Shown one piece after another: positions 19,307 to 26,425 of a stretch of DNA of 64,000 nt. The notes below the pieces were generated by a model, which worked only from the letters and a program-made list of their open reading frames with translations, was not told the DNA's origin and made no database searches. The stretch's first letter is position 1. The number at the start of each line of letters is the position of its first letter. The translations under genes were made by a program, and so were the position numbers. Source of the stretch: Hahella chejuensis KCTC 2396 (GTDB lineage: Bacteria > Pseudomonadota > Gammaproteobacteria > Pseudomonadales > Oleiphilaceae); assembly GCF_000012985.1 (NCBI RefSeq), contig NC_007645.1, forward strand, positions 62,001 through 126,000. The letters are read 5' to 3'.

Positions 19307-20176
19307 TCAGGTCTGCTCCCAGCTTTCCGCGCGCAAGGCGGCGGCGCGGGCGAACTGGTCATCGAAGCGACGGGGGAAAGGGAGGAAGCGGTGCTTATGT
19401 CGATATGGCTGTAACTGGCGCACGGTGTTAAAGCCGCAAGCGCTGAAGATGCGCTGCGCTTTGGCGAACCAGGGCGTGGCGGGGTACACGCAGCGATGGA
19501 CCACGTCAGCCGGCAGAGCGGTCGGGCGCTGCGGCGACAGCAGCACAAGCTGCGGGGACACGCCCTCCAGGGCGGCGCTATCCCGGGCCAATGCGATCAG
19601 CTCCAGAATTTCCTCTGTAGAGCCTGCGTGCACAATCAGCCATAGCGGCGCGGAGGATAGAGCGTCTTGTGGTGAGGGCCGGACTGGATCAAGAGGCGGA
19701 TCGTCCAGATGCAGAGAATCGATGCGGTCGCAGCAGGCAGTCAGCGCAGCGGCGTGATCCCCGCTGAGGGTCTCCAGCTGAAAACAGCGTTGATAGCGCG
19801 GCAAGGCGCCCTTGAGCATGGGGGCGTACACCGGCCAGCGCAGCAGGCGGGCGCAATGGATCAGCTCGGCGTCAGCAGGAAAAGGAAAGTCGCACAATTC
19901 TCCCAGCAGGCCGCCGGGAAAGGCGTCGATGATGATGCGTCGGTAGGTTTTCTGCGCCAGGGCTGCGGACAGCCACCGGCGCACGCCATCTGGATCTTTG
20001 CTGAGCCCCTGCGGGGCCCGTAGTGTGAGGAACTGTTGGGATAAAGGCGGCTCTGTGTCATTCCAGGCGGAACTCATCGCAAGTGTGACGGGTTCTTCCA
20101 GCCCCAGGGTATGAATCAACGCCTGGGCGCGGGTGATGTGTCCGAGGCCGCCTCCCAGCGCGTAGAAAAAAATCAT
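19307..20176 (-). CDS. Predicted glycosyltransferase-like (GT-B/MurG-type) protein
   Basis: 289 residues. The N-terminus IFFYALGGGLGHITRAQALI is the Gly-rich loop of GT-B enzymes such as MurG. The C-terminal half has HRCVYPATPWFAKAQRIFSACGFNTVRQLQPY, a donor-binding-like arrangement (position of the GGxxT/N motif). It is short for a GT-B enzyme and lacks an obvious complete donor site, so catalytic activity is uncertain. It ends a minus-strand cluster of glycosyltransferases and hypothetical proteins and starts two bases after the preceding gene. It is probably involved in a surface glycan or glycolipid. Confidence 0.6.
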   Translation of the reverse strand: MIFFYALGGGLGHITRAQALIHTLGLEEPVTLAMSSAWNDTEPPLSQQFLTLRAPQGLSKDPDGVRRWLSAALAQKTYRRIIIDAFPGGLLGELCDFPFPADAELIHCARLLRWPVYAPMLKGALPRYQRCFQLETLSGDHAAALTACCDRIDSLHLDDPPLDPVRPSPQDALSSAPLWLIVHAGSTEEILELIALARDSAALEGVSPQLVLLSPQRPTALPADVVHRCVYPATPWFAKAQRIFSACGFNTVRQLQPYRHKHRFLPFPRRFDDQFARAAALRAESWEQT

Positions 20177-20178
20177 GG

Positions 20179-20793
20179 CTATTGCCGCATCAGAATTTCC
20201 GCCATCAGGATATAGCGATGCTCAGGCCGGATGCGTTCGTCCAGCAACAGGCCATAGGCGGAGGACAGGCGATAGTCATTGATGCGATAGCGCTCGTCCT
20301 TGTCCGCGTCTTTGACTTTCACTTCCTTCTTGTCCTGACTCAGCTGGGCCTGACCGATAAAGATCTCCGTTTCGCCGGACACCCGATACACTTTGAGCTT
20401 GTCGCCCTTCGCTTTGATCTTCACCGGACGCGCTTCGTCGCCGTTGACGACGATTTTCAGCTTTTCAATGTCCCCTTTGACTTTGATTTCTCCGTTGAGG
20501 TCGTCCGCCCTCAGTTTGAAGTCGTCGCCCTTGCTTTTGACTTCCGCCACCAGCACGCCGTTTGGGCCGTAATACTTACGTTTGTCATCCTTCAGTCGGG
20601 AACTGAGGCGAGTCATGACGCCGTGATCCCGATAGCGGATGGAGAGGTCGTCATAGGACAGCGTGAACTCCACTACCAGATCGCCGCGGTCGTCTTCGAC
20701 CTTGAGCGCCTGCGCTGCGGCGGCTTGCGTCCAGAGAGCGGTCAGGAACAACAGCCATAGCATGCGCCAGGACTGTAAAAGCGGGTGAGACAT
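20179..20793 (-). CDS. Exported protein of unknown function
   Basis: 204 residues. The ATG at 20793 has GAGG nine bases before it; upstream only a TTG is open. A Sec signal (MSHPLLQSWRMLWLLFLTALW... cleaved after AAAAQA) is followed by a Lys/Asp-rich, beta-repeat-like mature part with phrases such as VAEVKSKGDDFKLRADDL, EIKVKGDIEKLKIVV and IKAKGDKLKVYRVSGE. It therefore looks like a small periplasmic or outer-membrane beta-sheet protein. No family recognised. It is packed between two glycosyltransferase-like genes and overlaps nothing. Confidence 0.7.
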   Translation of the reverse strand: MSHPLLQSWRMLWLLFLTALWTQAAAAQALKVEDDRGDLVVEFTLSYDDLSIRYRDHGVMTRLSSRLKDDKRKYYGPNGVLVAEVKSKGDDFKLRADDLNGEIKVKGDIEKLKIVVNGDEARPVKIKAKGDKLKVYRVSGETEIFIGQAQLSQDKKEVKVKDADKDERYRINDYRLSSAYGLLLDERIRPEHRYILMAEILMRQ

Positions 20794-20804
20794 ACAGATA
20801 TTCC

Positions 20805-21968
20805 TCAAAGGCTGTGCAGATGACTGACTTTCTGTTCCAGGCTGATGACCTCACGGAACAGAATCTCATAACGGCTGATTTCCGCATCCAGGTTCAGGCG
20901 TCGCGCGGCCAGCTCGCGACAGGCGTCGGCCATTTCTTCCCGTTGCGCCGGCGCGACGGCGAAAGCGCGTCTGATGGCGGCGACGCAGGCGTCGGTCTGA
21001 CCGGAATCAAACAAGAAGCCGTGCTGGTTGTCTTCCAACACGTCGGCCATGCCGCCGGCGCGGGACGCCAGCATAGGAACGCCGAGCGCGGCGGCCTCCA
21101 GCATGACGTTGGGCATGCCGTCGTAATAGGACGGAATGCACACGTAATCGCAGGCGAGATAGTAGGGCGGCAGAGCGTAGCGGTCCGCGAAGGGAACGTG
21201 GCTGTAATCCAGTTCAGGCGCGTTCTCAAGGCGCTCCTGCAGCGTCGGTTCCATATCGCCCACCACCAGCAGGTGCGACTTGTCCGCCAGGCCGGAGCGC
21301 AACAGCGCGTCGATGAAGTAGTCGCCGCCCTTTTTGCGCTTGATATGGCCGAACATCCCCAGTATCAGACGGCTTTCTCCGCCGATGCGCTGCCGGCGCA
21401 ACGTCTGCGCCTGTTCGTAGTCGGACTGGATCGGGCTCCAGGAGGCGAGATCAATGCCGTTGGCGACCCATTCCACGGCGGCGCCCGGCCATAAGCGCTG
21501 AATCTTGGCGACTTTATCGCGGCTGACCGCCGCTACCCGGGCGCTGGCGCGGATCGCTTTGTCCAGCACGGCGGAGCGCTTGGGATCGAACACGGCGGCG
21601 TCAAAATCGTTGCCGCGAATCAGTACCGACAGCGGCTTTTGCAGCCAGGCGGCGTAGACCGGCCCGGCCAGCATCGGCGCATAGCCGCCGAAGGCGACTA
21701 CGGCGTCGTAGCTTTCGGCGCCGAGGTGGGGCAGGGCGCACCAAAGCCGGTTCAGGGTATGGCTGACGTCCGCTTCCAGTGGGCAACGGATGTTGACCCC
21801 GCCCAGCTTGCGCTGCGCATTCAGGTCGCGCCACTTGCTGCTGAAGTGGACCAGATCAATGCGCCAGCCGCGGCGGCGTAATTCAGACACAATGCGGTCG
21901 CAGCTTTGCGCCATACCGCCCTGTTGCGGGAAGTGGTTCTGGGTCAGCCAGAGTAAGGTTCCGGTCAT
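20805..21968 (-). CDS. Family 4 glycosyltransferase
   Basis: 387 residues. A GT-B retaining glycosyltransferase: the N-terminal acceptor domain begins LLWLTQNHFPQQGGMAQSCD, and the C-terminal donor domain has the family 4 motif EAAALGVPMLASRAGGMADV with the catalytic E7-type Glu, followed by GFLFDSGQ. It transfers a sugar from a nucleotide donor; the sugar cannot be told. The ATG at 21968 has GAAGG upstream; the extra 13 codons before it are open but lack a ribosome site. Part of a compact cluster 19.3-24.4 kb. Confidence 0.82.
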   Translation of the reverse strand: MTGTLLWLTQNHFPQQGGMAQSCDRIVSELRRRGWRIDLVHFSSKWRDLNAQRKLGGVNIRCPLEADVSHTLNRLWCALPHLGAESYDAVVAFGGYAPMLAGPVYAAWLQKPLSVLIRGNDFDAAVFDPKRSAVLDKAIRASARVAAVSRDKVAKIQRLWPGAAVEWVANGIDLASWSPIQSDYEQAQTLRRQRIGGESRLILGMFGHIKRKKGGDYFIDALLRSGLADKSHLLVVGDMEPTLQERLENAPELDYSHVPFADRYALPPYYLACDYVCIPSYYDGMPNVMLEAAALGVPMLASRAGGMADVLEDNQHGFLFDSGQTDACVAAIRRAFAVAPAQREEMADACRELAARRLNLDAEISRYEILFREVISLEQKVSHLHSL

Positions 21969-21978
21969 AGGCGCGCCT

Positions 21979-22392
21979 TCAGCTGTCGAACAGGTCGGCG
22001 GAATCATCGTCGCCGCCCAGGTCGTCCTGCATATCCAGCATATCGGCGGCGCCGACGAAAGCGGCGACTTCGTCCGCGCCGAATCCGTGGTCTTGCGTCA
22101 GCATGTCGGCGTCGCCGGTCTCGGTGTAGTAATGTTGGCGATAGTAATAAAACCAACGGGCGGAATTACCGCCGTCATCGTCCATGTAGGCATCGTCTTC
22201 CATATAGCCTTCGTCATCGCCAGTGTCGCTATCCCCTTGTACGGCGGCGCATTCAGTGCATAGCAACTCGCCTTCCACTGTCATACTGTGCCGGAGGCAC
22301 ATAGGACGCGAGCAGATGGAGCAAGTCATAGCGGAGGGCGCTTCACATGGGCGCAGTACGAAAAACCCGGCTTTTACTTTACATTCAATCAT
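21979..22392 (-). CDS. Small acidic protein with an N-terminal zinc-binding Cys cluster
   Basis: 137 residues. The first third looks like a compact zinc module: CSICSRPMCLRHS then LLCTECAA (CxxC ... CxxH ... CxxC). The rest is extremely acidic (GDSDTGDDEGYMEDDAYMDD) with a short aromatic patch RWFYYYRQHYYTE, and the C-terminus is again acidic (DDLGGDDDSADLFDS). I recognise no family. It sits between a glycosyltransferase and a membrane protein, four bases from the latter, so it belongs to the same operon and may be an adaptor or regulatory subunit. Confidence 0.7.
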   Translation of the reverse strand: MIECKVKAGFFVLRPCEAPSAMTCSICSRPMCLRHSMTVEGELLCTECAAVQGDSDTGDDEGYMEDDAYMDDDGGNSARWFYYYRQHYYTETGDADMLTQDHGFGADEVAAFVGAADMLDMQDDLGGDDDSADLFDS

Positions 22393-22396
22393 TGCA

Positions 22397-23248
22397 TCAC
22401 CCTACCGGTTTTAAGCTTTTATAAATCGCGGACACGCTGACCAGAAGCTCTTTGAGAGCCATTTTTTCCCCCGGACGAGCGCCGCCCGGCGCCTGGCGGC
22501 GACATCTGAGCACGCTTCTGCGTTCTCCTTCTTTCTTAACCTGCGGCGCTGTGGCGCCGGGCCTGATCTGAGCCTGATAACAGTCGTTCTTATAGCTCAG
22601 ACTGACGTCCATGCGAGTTTTGATCTTGTACTTGGTTTTCATTTTGATTTTGCCGCGGGGGTTGCGCTTGCGTATGTTGCGGCGGCGCACCATATCCAGC
22701 ACCTCCCAGTTCAGTACGCTGCCGTCGGCGAGGCTGAGGCTGCCCTGAAACCAGGGATCGCTGAACATGGACTCCTCCACTTTGGGATATTTGTTCCCGG
22801 CTTTGACAAAGTTGATGCGCTTTGACAGCAACTCTGGTCCCAGCAAATCCACTTTCAGCTTCAAGGGGGTTTCCGGATTGGCGTCCTGGCGCAGAATCGT
22901 CAGCAGAGGCAGCACGGAATCACGCAGTCGATTGGGAATATCTTTGCTTTTTAAGGAAAAGAAGGCGATAAGACTGAACACGAAGGCGACCGCAAAGCCT
23001 GCGGCGGCGGGGGGAAACTCAGCGACGAGCGAGCCGATAAAGCCCACCACCCAGAGGGCGATGGAGACGCCTACCCATTTCCTGACGCTATCCCCGCTTT
23101 TATCGCGGGCGGCCATAAAGCGTATGCGCTTGAGCCACTCGTCGATACTGAATTCCCCTTCGAGCTTTTTCGTGCGCATGGCTTCACGAAAGTATTTTTT
23201 TAACTCTGGGGTGGGCGCTGGCGCCCTGTGTTGCTTTGCTTTAGCCAT
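22397..23248 (-). CDS. Membrane-associated protein of unknown function
   Basis: 283 residues. A basic N-terminal region (about 1-58) precedes two adjacent hydrophobic helices (about 62-79 and 83-100). After these comes a soluble basic domain with runs such as RRRNIRKRNPRGKIKMKTKYK, seemingly a beta-rich domain exposed to the cytoplasm or periplasm. No catalytic motif recognised. Stop and start codons are tightly packed with both neighbours (none to a few bases), so it is co-transcribed with the two glycosyltransferases. Confidence 0.65.
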   Translation of the reverse strand: MAKAKQHRAPAPTPELKKYFREAMRTKKLEGEFSIDEWLKRIRFMAARDKSGDSVRKWVGVSIALWVVGFIGSLVAEFPPAAAGFAVAFVFSLIAFFSLKSKDIPNRLRDSVLPLLTILRQDANPETPLKLKVDLLGPELLSKRINFVKAGNKYPKVEESMFSDPWFQGSLSLADGSVLNWEVLDMVRRRNIRKRNPRGKIKMKTKYKIKTRMDVSLSYKNDCYQAQIRPGATAPQVKKEGERRSVLRCRRQAPGGARPGEKMALKELLVSVSAIYKSLKPVG

Positions 23249-24427
23249 CTACTTCCCCGCTATCAGTTCTTCATGAATGTGTTGCAGCGCGGCATTGGCG
23301 TGGGACCACTGCAACCCCTCCGCGATTTTGCGCTGCGCCGCGACGCCCATTTGCGTCACGATGTCAGGATAATCCAACAACACCCGCAGTCCGCGAGCCA
23401 ATTCCGCCGGCCGTTCCGGCGCCACCAGATAGCCGTTCTCACGGTGCTCCACCAGCTCCCGCACCACCGGCAGATCGGAGGCGATCACCGGAACGCCCGC
23501 TCCCATGGATTCCAGAATCTTTAAAGGGCAGCAGCCCTGATCGATATTGCGCGGGCACTCCGTCAGCGGCGCCACGCTGATATAAGCGTTGCTGACCCAG
23601 GGCGCCAGCTCTTCCCTGCTGAGACGATGCAGCCAGGTGGTCCGTTCCGCCACGTCTAATTTTTCCGCCAGCTTCTGGTATCCCTTGGCGCGTCGGGATT
23701 TCACCGAACAACAGATCACCAGGTGCAGGTCCGGGATATCCTGTAGCCGTTGCAGCGCCCGTAACAGAACATCCAGTCCCTGCCACGGCTGCACCGCCCC
23801 AAAATATAAAATATAGCGCTTTGGCGCGGCTTCGGGGCGCGCATGGCCATAGTTAAGCTCCGTTCCGTTGGGAATCACGCTGACGCGTTCCGGCGCTACC
23901 CCGCGTCGCGCCAGATTGTCGCGGATGACGCCGGAGGGGACCACGATGCGGTCCGCCCGGCTCAGGCACTCGTCTTCCAGCGCGCGGATTTTCGCCAACG
24001 TGGCGGCCCCGACATTGGGATACGCCATGGGCAACTCTACGGAGGGCAGGCCATTGACCTCGTAAAGGGTGCGGTAGCGTCCGGCGGCGCGACGCACCAG
24101 CGGCAGGCCGCCCCAGGGATCGCGGAATTGCGCGACTTTCAGGCTGTCCTGCAACCCTCTTTCCAGCACGCCCTGTAGTTCGCTGCTGTAAGCCAGCGCG
24201 CGATGCAGATAGTTATCCAGCAAGCGTCCGAAGCGCAGGATTTCCACGGCGCCTTCCCGTTGAAAGCGAGGTAGGCGCTCATTTCCCAGCACATAGAGAA
24301 GTCCCCCTCCCGCGGCGTCAAACAAGGTTTGCGCTGCCTGCTGAATGTGCGTGGCGGCGCCTTTGGCGGAAGGATAAACATCGAAAGCGGCGTACAGTGC
24401 GGGATGAGATTGCAGAGGTAAATTCAC
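23249..24427 (-). CDS. Family 4/1 glycosyltransferase
   Basis: 392 residues from a GTG at 24427. This start places the Rossmann fold immediately (ALYAAFDVYPSAKGAATHI, the nucleotide-sugar-enzyme type glycine region). Upstream the frame stays open 47 codons but without an ATG preceded by a ribosome site, so the start is uncertain. The donor domain carries KRYILYFGAVQPWQGLD and LESMGAGVPVIASDLPVV with the catalytic Glu, then ENGYLVAP. It should transfer a hexose-type sugar in glycan assembly. It is the first gene of the 19.3-24.4 kb cluster, whose promoter probably lies in the 268-base gap shared with the chemoreceptor gene. Confidence 0.8.
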   Translation of the reverse strand: MNLPLQSHPALYAAFDVYPSAKGAATHIQQAAQTLFDAAGGGLLYVLGNERLPRFQREGAVEILRFGRLLDNYLHRALAYSSELQGVLERGLQDSLKVAQFRDPWGGLPLVRRAAGRYRTLYEVNGLPSVELPMAYPNVGAATLAKIRALEDECLSRADRIVVPSGVIRDNLARRGVAPERVSVIPNGTELNYGHARPEAAPKRYILYFGAVQPWQGLDVLLRALQRLQDIPDLHLVICCSVKSRRAKGYQKLAEKLDVAERTTWLHRLSREELAPWVSNAYISVAPLTECPRNIDQGCCPLKILESMGAGVPVIASDLPVVRELVEHRENGYLVAPERPAELARGLRVLLDYPDIVTQMGVAAQRKIAEGLQWSHANAALQHIHEELIAGK

Positions 24428-24695
24428 GTTGTTGCGCTTATTCCATGAGGCGGTTGCTGAGCGTTTTGTTCTGAGGCTGGTTGACGTGTTTTCACGCCCG
24501 CGCATGAGAGCGTTAGCGGATACTAGCAGAAACCGGCGCCGCGTCTCTACTCCGGGCGCATAGAGCAAGAACCTCTCACTGGGATACGTTTTTTCACAAG
24601 AGATATTTGTTTTTCCAGCAAATTCGGCTTTAAGAAACCAAATCCCTGTCTAGACTTAGAGAAAACGCTCATATTTTTTTTCCGGGGTTGTGAAC

Positions 24696-26321
24696 ATGCA
24701 CTTCAGACGTTTCAAAATCGGTCATCGCACCGCCGCCGGGTTTGTGGTCGCCCTCGCTTTCATTCTTGGACTGGGCTTGTTTTCATTGAAGCAGATGTCG
24801 GCCATCGCGCAATCTTCCGCTGAAATTGCGGAGGACTGGTTACCCCGTCAACGGGTGTTGGGAGAGATACAATCCTCCCTTAATTTCTTCCGCACCCAGG
24901 AGCTGTTACATGTGATGGCGGAGTTCAATCAGGAAATCATCGATGCGGATGAACGCATGAAAGCGGCGCAGAATAAGCTGGAAGGGTTGATGGCGGACTA
25001 CAAGAAAATTCTGGAGTCCGAACAGGAGAAAAACCTCTTTGAAACCCTCACCGCCTCCTGGAAGAGCTATCTGGAAACCCACGACGAAATGATTGGTTTA
25101 TCCCGGGTGAAATTCAAGGAAGAGGCCCGCGAAATGATGACCGGCCCCAGCAATGAAAGACTGGAGCAGCTACGCAAGGTCTATGTGGACCTGTCCGACT
25201 TTGTGGCGTCCGGCGCCGATTCCGCCAAAGGCCGCGCCAGCGAGCTGTATTCCGCGACCAAAGAACTGATGATTATCGCGATCGCCCTGGCGGCGGTGAT
25301 TACTTTCACCTTCGCGCTGGTGCTGACCCGCAGTATCAACAAGCCGTTGAAATCCGTGCTGTCCGCTGCGCGCCGCATCGCCCGTAACGATCTGACCCAG
25401 ACGATCGAAGTGGAAGGCCAGGATGAGATTTCCGACCTGCAGAAAGCGCTGGCGGAAATGCAGGATCGCTTACGTAAAACCCTGCAGAAAGTGACCTCCG
25501 CCGCCGCTCAGGTGGCCTCCGCGTCGGAAAATCTGAATGCGCTGACGGAGGACGCCACCAACGCCTTGAACATGCAGAACAGCGAGATTCAGATGGCCGC
25601 CACCGCCGTTACCGAAATGTCTACGGCGGTGGACGATGTGGCCAAGCACGCCAACGATGCCTCTGAGGCTTCGCAAGCGGCGGAGTCGGCCTCGACCAGC
25701 GGGCGTAAACAGGTCGGCGAAACCAAACAGTCTCTGGAAGAGCTGACCAACTCCGTCACCAGCACGGGGGGGGAGATTCAGGCTCTGGCCAATCAGGTGG
25801 GGGAAATCAGCCGCGTACTCGATGTGATTGGCTCCATCGCCGACCAGACCAACCTGCTGGCGCTTAACGCCGCCATTGAAGCGGCGCGGGCGGGAGAGCA
25901 GGGACGCGGCTTCTCGGTGGTGGCGGACGAAGTGCGCGCTTTGGCTCATCGCACGCAGGAGTCCACCCGGGAAATCACCCAGATGATCGACAATATCCAA
26001 AGCGTCACCCGCAAAGCCGTGAACTCCATGACCGCCAGTAACGAGCACACGCATAAAACCCTGTCACTGGCGGAAGCGGCGGATGGCGCGCTTGAAGAAA
26101 TCATGCGTATGGTGGGACGCATCAACGAGATGAACCTGAGCATCGCCAGCGCGTCGGAAGAACAGGCCCATGTGGCCCGGGAAGTGGACCGCAATCTGGT
26201 GAATATCCGCGATGTGGCGGACCACACCGCGGAGGGCGCGCAGAAAACGTCGGCGGCCAGTCATGAGCTGGCGGATCTTGCGCATGATCTCAACGGCATC
26301 GTCGCCGGCTTTAAGCTGTAG
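24696..26321 (+). CDS. Methyl-accepting chemotaxis protein
   Basis: 541 residues. First membrane helix at about 12-30, a periplasmic four-helix-bundle sensor domain (about 35-185), second helix about 188-210, HAMP (about 212-265), then a long cytoplasmic coiled coil. The hairpin tip reads IADQTNLLALNAAIEAARAG followed by GRGFSVVADEVRALA, which contacts CheA/CheW. No pentapeptide for methyltransferase tethering is present (it ends AGFKL). The ligand is unknown. The ATG at 24696 has GGGG eight bases upstream; a GTG two codons earlier is less well placed. A single gene, convergent with the GH9 gene. Confidence 0.92.
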   Translation: MHFRRFKIGHRTAAGFVVALAFILGLGLFSLKQMSAIAQSSAEIAEDWLPRQRVLGEIQSSLNFFRTQELLHVMAEFNQEIIDADERMKAAQNKLEGLMADYKKILESEQEKNLFETLTASWKSYLETHDEMIGLSRVKFKEEAREMMTGPSNERLEQLRKVYVDLSDFVASGADSAKGRASELYSATKELMIIAIALAAVITFTFALVLTRSINKPLKSVLSAARRIARNDLTQTIEVEGQDEISDLQKALAEMQDRLRKTLQKVTSAAAQVASASENLNALTEDATNALNMQNSEIQMAATAVTEMSTAVDDVAKHANDASEASQAAESASTSGRKQVGETKQSLEELTNSVTSTGGEIQALANQVGEISRVLDVIGSIADQTNLLALNAAIEAARAGEQGRGFSVVADEVRALAHRTQESTREITQMIDNIQSVTRKAVNSMTASNEHTHKTLSLAEAADGALEEIMRMVGRINEMNLSIASASEEQAHVAREVDRNLVNIRDVADHTAEGAQKTSAASHELADLAHDLNGIVAGFKL

Positions 26322-26344
26322 TCATCGTCGTTTTGCCATAGCCG

Positions 26345-26425
26345 CCGCGGGAGACAGGGCCTGACATGGGCAGGCCCTGTCGTTGCAGACAAATAGAAGG
26401 AAGCTATTTGGCTGCCTGATTAATA
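26345..26425 (-). repeat. Two-hairpin interspersed element, copy 2
   Basis: The inverted partner of 11398-11478, 78 of 81 positions identical. On the minus strand it begins with the last Tyr codon and stop codon of the GH9 gene (TATTAA), then TCAGGCAG. A 7-bp stem follows (CAAATAG, loop CTTCCTT, CTATTTG), then a perfect 11-bp stem (GACAGGGCCTG / CAGGCCCTGTC, loop of seven). It therefore lies at the 3' end of a gene in the same relative orientation as copy 1. No T run follows the large hairpin. Confidence 0.85.

Noticed and set aside
11398-26425. 81-bp inverted copies considered as ends of a composite transposon
   Set aside because: There is no transposase between or beside them, no target duplication is visible, and both copies lie at gene 3' ends.
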